Assembly: GCF_003075045.1 (NCBI RefSeq)
Contig: NZ_QCZD01000002.1
Coordinates: 372,001 to 436,000, forward strand
DNA: 64,000 bases
Source of the DNA: Maribacter litoralis
GTDB lineage: Bacteria > Bacteroidota > Bacteroidia > Flavobacteriales > Flavobacteriaceae
Direction of reading: 5' to 3'
Shown here: one piece after another, positions 27,333 to 36,574 of the stretch
How positions within the stretch are numbered: the stretch's first letter is position 1
Layout: every line of letters starts with the position of its first letter
The notes under the pieces: model-generated
What the model was told of the DNA's origin: nothing
The model's database searches: none
The model's input: the letters and a program-made list of their open reading frames with translations, nothing else
Translations under genes and position numbers: made by a program

Positions 27333-29063
27333 ATGAGAAAAATTCTATTCGTTCTAGTGGTTTTTGGTTTTATTGTGGGTTGTGAAGAACCTAAGTTGGA
27401 GCATAAAACATCCATCAAAGTTAGTTATTCCGTTGAGGTGGATTCCTTGGTAAAAGATGGGCGTTTGCTACTTATGCTATCTTCAGATGATAGTGACGAG
27501 CCAAGGTTTCAAATTAATGATGGACTCAACACACAACTTATCTTTGGTATGAACGTGGAGAATTGGGCAAAAGATTCGGTAGTCACTTTCAATGAATCTG
27601 TATTTGGTTATCCGTATGAAAGTTTAAAAGATGTGCCACCAGGGGAATATAATGTGCAAGCGCTTTTGCATGTGTATGAAACTTTTAATCTCTCAACCGG
27701 ACATACAGTTAAATTGCCCATGGATAATGGAGAAGGACAACAATGGAATAAATCACCAGGCAATTTATATAGTAAACCATTTAAAATTAGGGTGGCCAGT
27801 AACGGATTTGAAAATGTATCGGTCAATTTAGATCAAGTGATTCCGCCAATTGAAGAGCCAAAAGATACCGAGTGGATAAAACATGTTAAGGTAAAATCTG
27901 AAAAATTATCCGAGTTCTGGGGAAGAGATATATATTTAGGAGCACATGTGTTATTGCCAAAAGGATTTGAAGAACATCCGGAGGCTAAGTATCCGCTGAT
28001 GGTTTTTCACGGTCATTTTCCTTCAGATTTTGGCGGATTCAGAACTACGCCTCCAGATCCTAATATGAAACCAGAGTATTCTGAACGCTTTAGTTTAGAA
28101 GGCTATAATATTATACAACAACAAGAAGCTTATGATTTTTATAAACGTTGGAACGAGCCAGATTTTCCAAGATTCATAGTGCTGCAGATTCAACACCCTA
28201 CGCCATATTATGATGATTCTTATGCGGTGAATTCTGCAAGTCAAGGTCCATATGGCGATGCCATTACCTATGAATTAATTCCTGAAATAGAAAAACAATT
28301 CAGAGGAATGGGCGAAGGGTGGTCTCGTTTTCTTTATGGCGGTTCAACCGGTGGTTGGGAAGCTTTGGCTGTTCAGGTAAAATACCCAGATGAGTACAAT
28401 GGTTGCTTTGCGGCATGCCCAGATCCTATAGATTTTAGAGCATATACCTTAACGAATATCTATGAAGATGAAAATGCCTACTTCTATAAGAGCGCACATA
28501 AAACATTAGAGGTGCCATCGCATAGAAATTACCTAGGTCAAATTCAATCTACCCTAAAACAAGGAAATCATTTGGAGTTGGTTTTGGGAGATAAATCTAG
28601 ATCAGGTCAACAATGGGATATTTGGGAAGCTACGTATTCGCCACAAGGTGAGGATGGATACCCAGAAAGAATATGGGATAAAATGACCGGAGACATCGAC
28701 CATGATGTTGCAGCATACTGGAAAGAGAACTATGATTTGCGGCATATTCTAGAGCGAGATTGGGATAAATTGGGGGAGAACTTAAAGGGGAAAATTCATA
28801 TTTACTGCGGAGATATGGATAATTATTACTTGAATAACGCAGTATACCTAATGGAAGATTTCTTGGAAAGTACCACGGATCCGTATTATGAAGGTGAAGT
28901 AAAATATGGTGACAGAGATGAACATTGCTGGAACGGCGATCCAGATCAATCAAACGCTATTACTCGATTAAGGTACAATACTATGTACGTACCAAAAATT
29001 ATGGAACGTATAGAGAAAAGTGCACCCAAAGGGGCTGATTTAACGAGTTGGAGGTATAGGTAA
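27333..29063 (+). CDS. Secreted lipoprotein esterase of the alpha/beta-hydrolase fold
   Basis: A 576-residue lipoprotein from ATG 27333 (MRKILFVLVVFGFIVGC; lipobox Cys). An upstream in-frame ATG at 27279 would bury the signal peptide, so I reject it. Residues 30-170 are beta-rich and without clear family. The hydrolase domain follows, with the nucleophile elbow YGGSTGGWEA (Ser near residue 339), and Asp and His candidates in YCGDMDNYYLN and GDRDEHCWNG near the C terminus. It resembles esterase-D-like or putative acetyl-ester hydrolases. The substrate is unknown. Confidence 0.75.
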   Translation: MRKILFVLVVFGFIVGCEEPKLEHKTSIKVSYSVEVDSLVKDGRLLLMLSSDDSDEPRFQINDGLNTQLIFGMNVENWAKDSVVTFNESVFGYPYESLKDVPPGEYNVQALLHVYETFNLSTGHTVKLPMDNGEGQQWNKSPGNLYSKPFKIRVASNGFENVSVNLDQVIPPIEEPKDTEWIKHVKVKSEKLSEFWGRDIYLGAHVLLPKGFEEHPEAKYPLMVFHGHFPSDFGGFRTTPPDPNMKPEYSERFSLEGYNIIQQQEAYDFYKRWNEPDFPRFIVLQIQHPTPYYDDSYAVNSASQGPYGDAITYELIPEIEKQFRGMGEGWSRFLYGGSTGGWEALAVQVKYPDEYNGCFAACPDPIDFRAYTLTNIYEDENAYFYKSAHKTLEVPSHRNYLGQIQSTLKQGNHLELVLGDKSRSGQQWDIWEATYSPQGEDGYPERIWDKMTGDIDHDVAAYWKENYDLRHILERDWDKLGENLKGKIHIYCGDMDNYYLNNAVYLMEDFLESTTDPYYEGEVKYGDRDEHCWNGDPDQSNAITRLRYNTMYVPKIMERIEKSAPKGADLTSWRYR

Positions 29064-29089
29064 TGTTAATTGTTTACTCAAAATATGAG

Positions 29090-29140
29090 TGTCACTTCGA
29101 GTGAATTTTGAGGCGCGAAAAATTAGTATCGAGAAGCATC
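29090..29140 (+). repeat. REP-like intergenic element (single copy here)
   Basis: TCACT-TCG-AGTGA (29092-29104) is a small perfect hairpin followed by TTTTGAGGCGCGAAAAATT and TATCGAGAAG. Sequences of this style (TTCGAG-rich palindromes) are scattered between genes in many flavobacterial genomes. Only one copy lies in this window, so the repeat status is from general knowledge. Confidence 0.4.
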
Positions 29141-29194
29141 TAAGTGCACAATGTTGCTTTTAAAAATTTATAATAATTATAGAATAAAGATTTG

Positions 29195-30166
29195 ATGAAA
29201 TACAGAAGATTTGGTCGAACAGACTGGCAGGTAAGTGAAGTAGGATACGGAATGTGGGGAATGGCAGGTTGGACAGCCAGTGACGATGCGCAGTCAGCAA
29301 AATCGTTGGACTTGGCAGTTGAAAACGGAGTCAATTTCTTTGATACCGCTTGGGGATATGGAGAAGGTCATAGTGAGGAGTTGCTAGGGGAGTTGGTAAA
29401 AAGACATCCTTCCAAAAAGCTGTATACGGCTAGTAAAATTCCGCCAAAAAACTTTCAGTGGCCAGCTAAGCCAGAATTTGACTTTGATGATTCCTACCCC
29501 GTTGCGCATATTATGGAATACACCCATAAGACTTTAAAGAATCTAGGGCTGGAGCAAATAGACCTTATGCAATTTCATACCTGGGATGACGGATGGAGCG
29601 ATAGGGAAGAATGGCAACGTGCTATCGAAGATTTGAAAACTTCGGGTAAAATAGCGGCAATGGGCATAAGTGTGAACCGTTGGGAACCTGAAAATGGTAT
29701 AAAAGCTCTAAAAACAGGATTGTTGGATGCTGTACAAGTCATTTACAACATATTCGATCAAGCACCAATAGATAACTTGTTTCCGCTCTGTAAAGAGCTA
29801 GATATTGCAACCATAGCACGTGTACCTTTCGATGAAGGAACATTGACAGGTAATATCACCAAAGAAACCACATTCCCTGAAGGTGATTGGCGTGGGACTT
29901 ACTTTGTACCGGAAAATTTAATTTCTTCGGTAGAACATGCCGATGCTTTAAGACCGCTAGTGCCTGAAGGTATTACCATGGCAGAGATGGCACTTCGTTT
30001 TATTTTGATGAACGATAATGTAAGTACTACCATACCCGGTATGCGTAAGCAACGAAATGTATTGGCTAATACTGCAACAAGTGACGGTAACGGTTTGCCT
30101 GCAGAACTATATGAAGAATTAAAAAAGCATCGTTGGGATAGGGAACCTACTTCTTGGTCTCAGTAA
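29195..30166 (+). CDS. Aldo/keto reductase
   Basis: A 323-residue NADPH-dependent oxidoreductase of the (beta/alpha)8 type. The catalytic tetrad is visible: Asp and Tyr in FFDTAWGYGEGHSEE, Lys in TASKIPP, His in DLMQFHTWDD. The end ALRFILMNDNVSTTIPGMRK is the family's nucleotide-binding region. An in-frame TTG directly precedes the ATG; I use the ATG. The substrate is not predictable. It is close to two hydrolase genes. Confidence 0.9.
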   Translation: MKYRRFGRTDWQVSEVGYGMWGMAGWTASDDAQSAKSLDLAVENGVNFFDTAWGYGEGHSEELLGELVKRHPSKKLYTASKIPPKNFQWPAKPEFDFDDSYPVAHIMEYTHKTLKNLGLEQIDLMQFHTWDDGWSDREEWQRAIEDLKTSGKIAAMGISVNRWEPENGIKALKTGLLDAVQVIYNIFDQAPIDNLFPLCKELDIATIARVPFDEGTLTGNITKETTFPEGDWRGTYFVPENLISSVEHADALRPLVPEGITMAEMALRFILMNDNVSTTIPGMRKQRNVLANTATSDGNGLPAELYEELKKHRWDREPTSWSQ

Positions 30167-30180
30167 TTACTTTGGTTGAA

Positions 30181-31089
30181 ATGAAAAGTATATTTTGCTT
30201 GTTATTTGTTTTATTGTTTGTTGAACTTGTAATTGCACAAAATGGTAAAATTTTGGACAAGCAATTAGTTGATTTATCTAAAACTGAGGTTTGGTATAGA
30301 ATATCAGAGAACAATATTTTAAAAGACGAGTTCGCTCATTTGAATAATCTAGATTTCTTTTTCATTACGTATCAAAGTGATTCCTTGGTAATTAATGGTA
30401 TTCTGATAGAACCCAAAAGTAGTGGAAAGTATCCGGTGGTAATTTTTAATCGTGGGGGAAATAGAGATTTTGCTCCACTCAACTTATCTACGATAATTAA
30501 TTATACTTCAAAATTGGCAGGACAGGGGTATGTTATTATTGGTAGTAATTATCGAGAAAAGGATGAATTTGGTGGTAAAGAGTTAAATGATGTATTGAAT
30601 TTGACAGAAACAGTAAGAGAAATTGAAAAAGCTGACCCAAATTGTATTGGTATGTTCGGGTGGTCAAGAGGTGGTGTAATGACTTACTTAAGCTTAAAAG
30701 AATCAGATAGAATTAAAACTGCAATTGTTGGTAATGGAGTTACAAACTTGTTTCAGTTAATTAAAGATCGACCTAAAATGGAAACAGCAGTTTTGGCAGA
30801 ATGTATTCCAGATTATTGGAAGAATAAAGAGTTAGAATTGCGAAAACGTTCAGTCATATATTGGTCAGAAAAACTAAGTAAACAAAGTAGTCTTTTGATT
30901 ATATCCGGTAAGAATGATAAACGAGCAAATCAAAATACCACAACTAAGTTTGTAGAAAAATTATCAGAATTGAAATATGATTATCAATACCAAGAGTTTA
31001 TAACTGATCATTTTTTCTCAAACAAAAGAAATGAGTTAGATCAATTAGTTCTTTCTTGGTTTAATAAACGATTAAAAAACGCAGATTAA
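30181..31089 (+). CDS. Secreted alpha/beta-hydrolase (prolyl-oligopeptidase-like, S9)
   Basis: A 302-residue exported hydrolase. ATG 30181 gives a clean signal peptide MKSIFCLLFVLLFVELVIAQ; an earlier ATG at 30154 overlaps the reductase gene and is less likely. The nucleophile elbow is GWSRGGVMTYL near residue 162. The acid is probably in ISGKNDKRANQ and the His in ITDHFFSN. It fits a dipeptidyl-peptidase-like or ester hydrolase fold without the beta-propeller. Confidence 0.8.
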   Translation: MKSIFCLLFVLLFVELVIAQNGKILDKQLVDLSKTEVWYRISENNILKDEFAHLNNLDFFFITYQSDSLVINGILIEPKSSGKYPVVIFNRGGNRDFAPLNLSTIINYTSKLAGQGYVIIGSNYREKDEFGGKELNDVLNLTETVREIEKADPNCIGMFGWSRGGVMTYLSLKESDRIKTAIVGNGVTNLFQLIKDRPKMETAVLAECIPDYWKNKELELRKRSVIYWSEKLSKQSSLLIISGKNDKRANQNTTTKFVEKLSELKYDYQYQEFITDHFFSNKRNELDQLVLSWFNKRLKNAD

Positions 31090-31098
31090 ACTGGTGTC

Positions 31099-31524
31099 TT
31101 ACTTCGCAAACAACTGCCCCATATCTTTAAAAGCTTTAAATTCTAAAGCATTGCCCGCTGGGTCATAAAAAAACATGGTAGCTTGCTCTCCTGTTTTACC
31201 TGCAAAACGCACATAAGGTTCAATGACGAATTTCACACCCTTAGATTTTAGCTCTTCTGAAAAGCTTTGAAATGTATCCCAAGGTAAAACTACCCCGTAA
31301 TGTGGTACGGGTACATCATGACCATCAACAGGGTTGTGGTGTACACTTTCTGATTCAGATTTAGGTTTGTAATGAATCACTAATTGATGTCCGAATAAGT
31401 TGAAATCAACCCAATGGTCGCTACTACGACCTTCTTCGCAATTCAAGATATCTCTATAAAAAGTTTTGCATTCCTCTAAGTTATGAACGGGAATGGCAAT
31501 GTGGAAAGGTGTTACGTTTTGCAT
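31099..31524 (-). CDS. VOC (glyoxalase/bleomycin-resistance) family protein
   Basis: A 141-residue protein made of two beta-alpha-beta-beta-beta halves. Candidate metal ligands are His in [19 protein letters not shown], His in PHYGVVL and Glu in [12 protein letters not shown]. Family members are metal-dependent dioxygenases, isomerases or resistance proteins. The next minus-strand gene upstream ends 3 bases away, so the pair is likely cotranscribed. Confidence 0.87.
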   Translation of the reverse strand: MQNVTPFHIAIPVHNLEECKTFYRDILNCEEGRSSDHWVDFNLFGHQLVIHYKPKSESESVHHNPVDGHDVPVPHYGVVLPWDTFQSFSEELKSKGVKFVIEPYVRFAGKTGEQATMFFYDPAGNALEFKAFKDMGQLFAK

Positions 31525-31526
31525 AA

Positions 31527-31778
31527 TCAGTTATTTCTTAAGGCTGAAATTAACTCTTTTTTGCTCATTTTCGAACGTCCTTCTATACCAATTTTCTTCG
31601 CTTGCTCGTAAAGCTCATCTTTTGTTCTGTCTTCATAAGTGGAAGCTTTACCACCTTTCTTGCCTGCATTATCGGTATTTGCAATTCGAGCTGCCTTTTC
31701 TTTACTATAGCCCTTGTCTACCAATGCTTCGTATTGCTCTTCGTTTTTTATTTGGGGTATATCATTTGATTTTGCCAT
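31527..31778 (-). CDS. Small protein with C-terminal Rho-N/SAP-like helical domain
   Basis: An 83-residue basic protein. The C-terminal 35 residues ([20 protein letters not shown] then [12 protein letters not shown]) match the Rho termination factor N-terminal helical motif, a nucleic-acid-binding helix-extended-loop-helix. The N-terminal part ([20 protein letters not shown]) resembles short stress-associated proteins of this type. No function is established. Confidence 0.8.
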   Translation of the reverse strand: MAKSNDIPQIKNEEQYEALVDKGYSKEKAARIANTDNAGKKGGKASTYEDRTKDELYEQAKKIGIEGRSKMSKKELISALRNN

Positions 31779-31836
31779 TTTTTATTTTAAAAATAAAAAA
31801 TTAATAGCCTGGCAATGTGCTGTATACCTTTAGATA

Positions 31837-32676
31837 TTACTCCGCTAAAAAAGAAATGATCTTGTTGTTGACCTCATCCTGGTGCATAGAGTGTCCAAAT
31901 CCTTCAGTGCTAACGAGCTCACTTCCTTTCCAATGTTTATGTACATCTACAGAAGCGTGGTACGGAGCAATTTTATCAAACTTGTCATGAAAAAGCAATC
32001 CTTTTTTGTTGTTATGCTCAACGAACTTGGCACTTGAAAATTCTTCTGTTGTAAAGTTGAATTTTTCTTGAATAAACTGGTTAAGTGCAGAAATCACTTT
32101 GTTGTTTAAACCAAGTAAACTTTTGTAATGAGCCATTATCTCATGAAACTCAGATGGCGAACCTATAGTTACCATTTTTTCTAAGATATTATTGGGGTTT
32201 TTGTATTCATTGTACAAAATGGTCATACCTCCCATAGAATGGCCAATAGCTATCGTTGGTTTGTATTTTAATAGCATGGCTTGTACTTGTTTTGCATATA
32301 ATGGTGCATGTAATATTTTTCCCGTAGAATAGCCATGGGCAGGAGCATCAAAAGCAATAATATTGTAATCTTCTTTTTGTAATTTTTCAATGAGTTTATG
32401 CCATCTCCAAGTATTGCTTTCCCAACCATGTACCAACAAAACGGTCTCTTTAGAACCTGCCCAATTATATACTTGTATTTTATGCTCACCTACGGTAACG
32501 ACTTCTAGCTTGGCAGTATCCAAATATTCTTTTTGGTTGGGTAAAACCCTGCCTTTACGTACGGTGGCAAATACGATAAAAGCCTTGTAGGCTGCTTTTT
32601 TCGAAGAAAACCAAACAAGTATATTAAAATATAGACCGTATAATTTTGGTATAAGTTTTTGAAGAAATGCGGGCAC
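31837..32676 (-). CDS. Cytoplasmic alpha/beta-fold hydrolase
   Basis: A 279-residue hydrolase. Oxyanion region LLVHGWESNTW, nucleophile elbow AIGHSMGGMTIL (Ser near residue 147), acid in HDKFDKIAPYHAS and His in EGFGHSMHQDEV near the C terminus. The substrate is unknown. The N terminus (LIPKLYGLYFNILVWF) is hydrophobic and may associate with the membrane. Confidence 0.88.
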   Translation of the reverse strand: MPAFLQKLIPKLYGLYFNILVWFSSKKAAYKAFIVFATVRKGRVLPNQKEYLDTAKLEVVTVGEHKIQVYNWAGSKETVLLVHGWESNTWRWHKLIEKLQKEDYNIIAFDAPAHGYSTGKILHAPLYAKQVQAMLLKYKPTIAIGHSMGGMTILYNEYKNPNNILEKMVTIGSPSEFHEIMAHYKSLLGLNNKVISALNQFIQEKFNFTTEEFSSAKFVEHNNKKGLLFHDKFDKIAPYHASVDVHKHWKGSELVSTEGFGHSMHQDEVNNKIISFLAE

Positions 32677-32740
32677 GTAATAGTATTTAGAAATTAGTAA
32701 GTAATTGGGGGTAGTAATTATAACCTCAACTGGGGTACTA

Positions 32741-33295
32741 TTAATCCCAGCCGATCATCATATATTTTACTTTGGCATTATCAGGTATTTGAACCTCTTC
32801 TATATTATTGTTTGCATTGTATCTAAGACTTTCAGGTAGCTCTTTTTTGTCTATGGTAAAATAGAGGTCACTGTCTTTTAACAATACAACCACATTGTTA
32901 AGCGAGGTTATAATCTTTTTTATGGCGTAGTTCTCCCGTATTTCTTTAAATGTGCTCAGTTTAGAGATTCCCTTGTCCGTTACAAATCTATCATCATTAA
33001 TAAGTACATTCTGTATGGTGGCAATGCTATCGTTGTTTGGTGTAAGGGTCAATAGTAAAGCACCTCCTTTCTCGTAAATTTTGATTTTGCTGGCTCCATT
33101 GCCAAAGTTCAGTTTTACGGTATCTTGTACAACGGAGTCTTTTTCAAATATCAGTTCTATATCTCTGGCAAGGCTCTCTTTTGATAGTTTGCCAACCTGA
33201 TCGCCAGATATTTGAAAATCATTGCTCTGCTCATCGGTGCAACTTATCAATAGACCACAGCAAATCATTAAAATAAGGGTATAACTTAATTTCAT
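32741..33295 (-). CDS. Hypothetical lipoprotein
   Basis: A 184-residue protein with a lipoprotein signal peptide (MKLSYTLILMICCGLLISC; Cys19). The mature part is beta-rich and polar, with no motif I recognise. Its start is 3 bases after the stop of the upstream HerA-like gene, so the two form a unit. Confidence 0.72.
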   Translation of the reverse strand: MKLSYTLILMICCGLLISCTDEQSNDFQISGDQVGKLSKESLARDIELIFEKDSVVQDTVKLNFGNGASKIKIYEKGGALLLTLTPNNDSIATIQNVLINDDRFVTDKGISKLSTFKEIRENYAIKKIITSLNNVVVLLKDSDLYFTIDKKELPESLRYNANNNIEEVQIPDNAKVKYMMIGWD

Positions 33296-33298
33296 AAT

Positions 33299-34804
33299 TT
33301 ATCTCATCACTTTTTTTAATACTCCCAATACACCTCTTATAAAAGTAGCGCTTGTTAAAACCTTAATGACAGGGTTCTGTCTTGTACTGGCCCTTCTGGT
33401 GGTTTTTCGCGCAGCTGGTTTGTTCTTTTCTTTTTCCGCCAATTTTTCGGCAGTTTCTATTTTTTCGTTCAGTATTTCATAGGCACTTTCCCTGTCTATT
33501 ACTTCGCCATATTTCTTCACTAAAGATGACCTATCAACAACTTCATCCAATTCATTTTTGGTCAATACATCCATACGGCTCATTGGTGCGCGTAATAACG
33601 TTGCCGCTAATGGTGTGGGTCTTCCTTTTTCATCTAAAGCAGATATCAATGCCTCACCTATACCCAAAGAGGTAAGTACTTCTTTGGTATCGTAATAATC
33701 AGATTCAGGATAGTTCTCTGCCGTCAATTTAATGGCTTTTCTGTCTCTTGCCGTAAATGCTCTTAAGGCATGTTGTACTTTTAGACCTAATTGCGACAGT
33801 ACATCGTTTGGTACATCTGTTGGGTTTTGGGTTACAAAATACAACCCGATTCCTTTTGAACGAATCAGTTTAACAATACTTTCTATTTGATCTAATAAGG
33901 CTTTTGAGGCTTCCTTGAAAATAAGGTGGGCTTCATCTATAAATAGTATTAATTCTGGTTTATCGCTGTCACCTTGCTCAGGGAAGGTATCATATATTTC
34001 GGCTAACAAGCTCAACATAAAAGTTGAAAATAACTTAGGTCTGTCTTGAATATCGGTTAATCGTAAGATATTGATATACCCTTTTCCTTCTTCGTTTATG
34101 CGGGTGAGGTCATTGACATCAAAAGACTTTTCACCAAAGAACATTTCTGCACCTTGCTGTTCCAATTCAATAATTTTTCTAAGAATGGCACCTGTAGAAC
34201 TTGTTGAAATTCTACCATATTCTTTAGTGAACTCAGCTTTGCCTGCGCCCGTAGCATATTGTAATACTTTTTTAAAATCCTTTAAATCTAAAAGAGGCAT
34301 TTTTTGGTCGTCGCAATATTTGAATACGACCGACACTATACCTGACTGTGTTTCTGATAGGTCAAGAATTCTTGATAATAATACAGGACCAAATTCCGAA
34401 ACCGTTGCTCTGAGCTTAACACCGTCTTGTTCAGATAATGAAAGTATTTCTACCGGAAAGCTACTAGCCTCAAATGGGAAGCCGATTTTTTCGTGGCGCT
34501 CGTCTATTTTTGCATGACCGGGACTAGGTTGTGCCAATCCGCTCAAATCACCTTTTAAATCCATCAACATTACCGGTATGCCCTTGTCAGATAAATTCTC
34601 TGCCAATACCTGCAATGTCTTTGTTTTACCCGCACCGGTAGCACCTGCAATAAGCCCGTGCCTGTTCAATGTTTTTAAAGGTATTTTTACGAAGGCATTT
34701 TTTACGGCTTCACCATGTAACATGGCCGCACCCATATTTATATAATCACCCTTGGTAGCATATCCTTTTTCTATATGTTCAAAAAACTCTTCGGTACCGG
34801 CCAT
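33299..34804 (-). CDS. HerA/YjgR-like ATPase (DUF853 family)
   Basis: A 501-residue P-loop ATPase. Walker A is AGATGAGKTKTLQVLAE (residues 53-60), followed by MLMDLKGDLSGLAQPSPGH. Walker B is LILFIDEAHLIFKEASKALL near residue 285. The arginine-finger region includes RSKGIGLYFVTQNPTDVP. The C terminus is Lys/Arg-rich (ARKTTRRASTRQ). E. coli YjgR is the named relative. Its role is unsettled, but DNA or RNA translocation is plausible. Confidence 0.9.
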   Translation of the reverse strand: MAGTEEFFEHIEKGYATKGDYINMGAAMLHGEAVKNAFVKIPLKTLNRHGLIAGATGAGKTKTLQVLAENLSDKGIPVMLMDLKGDLSGLAQPSPGHAKIDERHEKIGFPFEASSFPVEILSLSEQDGVKLRATVSEFGPVLLSRILDLSETQSGIVSVVFKYCDDQKMPLLDLKDFKKVLQYATGAGKAEFTKEYGRISTSSTGAILRKIIELEQQGAEMFFGEKSFDVNDLTRINEEGKGYINILRLTDIQDRPKLFSTFMLSLLAEIYDTFPEQGDSDKPELILFIDEAHLIFKEASKALLDQIESIVKLIRSKGIGLYFVTQNPTDVPNDVLSQLGLKVQHALRAFTARDRKAIKLTAENYPESDYYDTKEVLTSLGIGEALISALDEKGRPTPLAATLLRAPMSRMDVLTKNELDEVVDRSSLVKKYGEVIDRESAYEILNEKIETAEKLAEKEKNKPAARKTTRRASTRQNPVIKVLTSATFIRGVLGVLKKVMR

Positions 34805-34963
34805 TTTCTATATTTTCGATAAAAATAGGGCATTTTTCACCAAACCAAAAAACTACATCACCCTTAAATATCACTACTTTTTAACATTTGATGTGCGAAC
34901 TGTACTGGTCTGAGTACAGAATTTACCGATGCGTTCTTACTGTATAATTTGTGAACTAAAGCG

Positions 34964-34971
34964 TATCTTTG
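34964..34971 (+). promoter_or_regulatory. -7 element directly in front of queE
   Basis: TATCTTTG, followed by CCGA and then the ATG. With transcription normally starting about 5-7 bases after this element, the mRNA would begin at or inside the start codon. Confidence 0.65.
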
Positions 34972-34975
34972 CCGA

Positions 34976-35608
34976 ATGAAAAATGAGGAGGTACTGGAGA
35001 AAGTGAATAAAGGGGTGTATTTGCCTTTAATGGAAGAGTTCTATACCATACAGGGCGAAGGTTTCCATAAGGGAACCGCAGCTTATTTTATTCGTGTTGG
35101 CGGGTGCGATGTAGGTTGCCATTGGTGCGATGTTAAGGAAAGCTGGAATGCTGAAACTCATCCACCTACAGCAATTGAGCATATTGTGGAGAATGCCGCT
35201 ACATATTCAGATACCATCGTTATTACCGGTGGTGAGCCATTAATGTGGGACATGAACCCCATTACCAAAGCCTTAAAGGAAAAAGGACTGAAAACGCATA
35301 TTGAAACATCTGGTGCCTATACCTTATCTGGCGATTGGGATTGGATCTGCCTTTCACCTAAGAAAAACAAACTACCTGAAGGTAGAATCTATGACGAGGC
35401 ACATGAGCTTAAAGTCATTGTATACAATAAACACGATTTAATCTTTGCAGAAGAGCAAGCCGCAAAAACAAATTCAAATTGTATTTTGTACCTACAGCCC
35501 GAATGGAGCGTGAGAGATAAGGTGGTGCCTATGATCGTAGATTATGTAATGAACAACCCTAAGTGGAAAGTGTCATTGCAAACACATAAATACCTTAATA
35601 TTCCTTAA
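34976..35608 (+). CDS. queE: 7-carboxy-7-deazaguanine synthase
   Basis: A radical SAM enzyme of the queuosine pathway that converts carboxy-tetrahydropterin to 7-carboxy-7-deazaguanine. The 4Fe-4S ligands form the family's CX3CX2C pattern (Cys44, Cys48, Cys51 in GGCDVGCHWCDVKESW). FYTIQGEGFHKGTAAYFIR precedes it and TGGEPLMWDM binds SAM. The 210-residue length is normal. No other queuosine gene is adjacent. Confidence 0.94.
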   Translation: MKNEEVLEKVNKGVYLPLMEEFYTIQGEGFHKGTAAYFIRVGGCDVGCHWCDVKESWNAETHPPTAIEHIVENAATYSDTIVITGGEPLMWDMNPITKALKEKGLKTHIETSGAYTLSGDWDWICLSPKKNKLPEGRIYDEAHELKVIVYNKHDLIFAEEQAAKTNSNCILYLQPEWSVRDKVVPMIVDYVMNNPKWKVSLQTHKYLNIP

Positions 35609-35618
35609 GAATTTCAGC

Positions 35619-36530
35619 TTATTGGCGACCGCCATTTGCACGTATATCTAACAAGCATTCTGTGTCTAAACCAGCAGTTGCCGCACCTTTAGCGGTATTT
35701 TGCTGTAATAGGCTTAGCACCGTTGCACCAGATAATGTGCAGCCAGATTTTATACCGGCTTCATATTGGGCAACAGAATTTGTATAAAGTGATTTGCCCG
35801 ATGAGCCCCCAAACTGCAATTCTGCTCGCATTAGGCAGCCAGCTTGGTTACAATGATTATCATCTACTAATTGGCCGTCTTCGTTTTCAGATTGTGATTG
35901 GTGGTCGTTGACCATATCCGTACCCAAATCTACCAACCCGAACAAATGCCCGAATTCATGGTTTAACGTGGTCGTCTCCACATCGCTCACATTGATGGAT
36001 GCACTTAAACTGGCCAATTCCCTAACGGTAACCTCATGGATGATCATAGACGTATTGCGGTAAACCGCACCAAGGGTTACTAAACCTCCGTCAAGATCAT
36101 CACCTTCAGCAGGTGCATCGGCAAAGTAAATGTATATCGCCAATGTACTGCCAGAATTAAAAACGGTTCTGTTCGAGGTTTCTAAATCTGCAATTTCCTG
36201 CAGTGTTAGTTCGTCTTCGGACGGACTAGGTAATTCGTTATAGACCAGTTCTATTTCTTCTTTGAACGTATGTTCTTTTAGATAATCTGTAAACTGGGTC
36301 ATTGCAGCTTCGGTGGGCTGAAAACCGGTAACATATGCTATTTCTATTAAAAGCTTGTCGAAATTATCGTTTGAAAGTATGTCATTGGCAGAATCTCCCG
36401 TTGCCAAAAGGTTGGCGCTTTTATCTACTTGTGCGGTAGTATTATCGGCATCATCATCAGAAGAACTTTTAGAGCAAGAAATACTACATATTAAAATGCC
36501 TAATAGTAAAAAGCTTTTGAACTTGGTCAT
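35619..36530 (-). CDS. Lipoprotein zinc metalloprotease (metzincin-like)
   Basis: A 303-residue lipoprotein (lipobox SISC, Cys19) followed by a Ser/Asp-rich linker. The zinc motif HEFGHLFGLVD (HExxHxxGxxD) lies near residue 190 and CLMRAEL near residue 236 could be the Met-turn. The pattern fits secreted peptidases of the M10/M43-like group. Substrate unknown. It is convergent with queE (10-base gap). Confidence 0.82.
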   Translation of the reverse strand: MTKFKSFLLLGILICSISCSKSSSDDDADNTTAQVDKSANLLATGDSANDILSNDNFDKLLIEIAYVTGFQPTEAAMTQFTDYLKEHTFKEEIELVYNELPSPSEDELTLQEIADLETSNRTVFNSGSTLAIYIYFADAPAEGDDLDGGLVTLGAVYRNTSMIIHEVTVRELASLSASINVSDVETTTLNHEFGHLFGLVDLGTDMVNDHQSQSENEDGQLVDDNHCNQAGCLMRAELQFGGSSGKSLYTNSVAQYEAGIKSGCTLSGATVLSLLQQNTAKGAATAGLDTECLLDIRANGGRQ

Positions 36531-36574
36531 AATAGTATTTATATGAATAGGATAACGTAAAAAAAGACTGCCTA

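Noticed and set aside
33382-34517. Plus-strand open frames of 97 and 148 codons opposite the HerA-like gene
   Set aside because: Both are shadows of the conserved minus-strand ATPase and resemble no protein.
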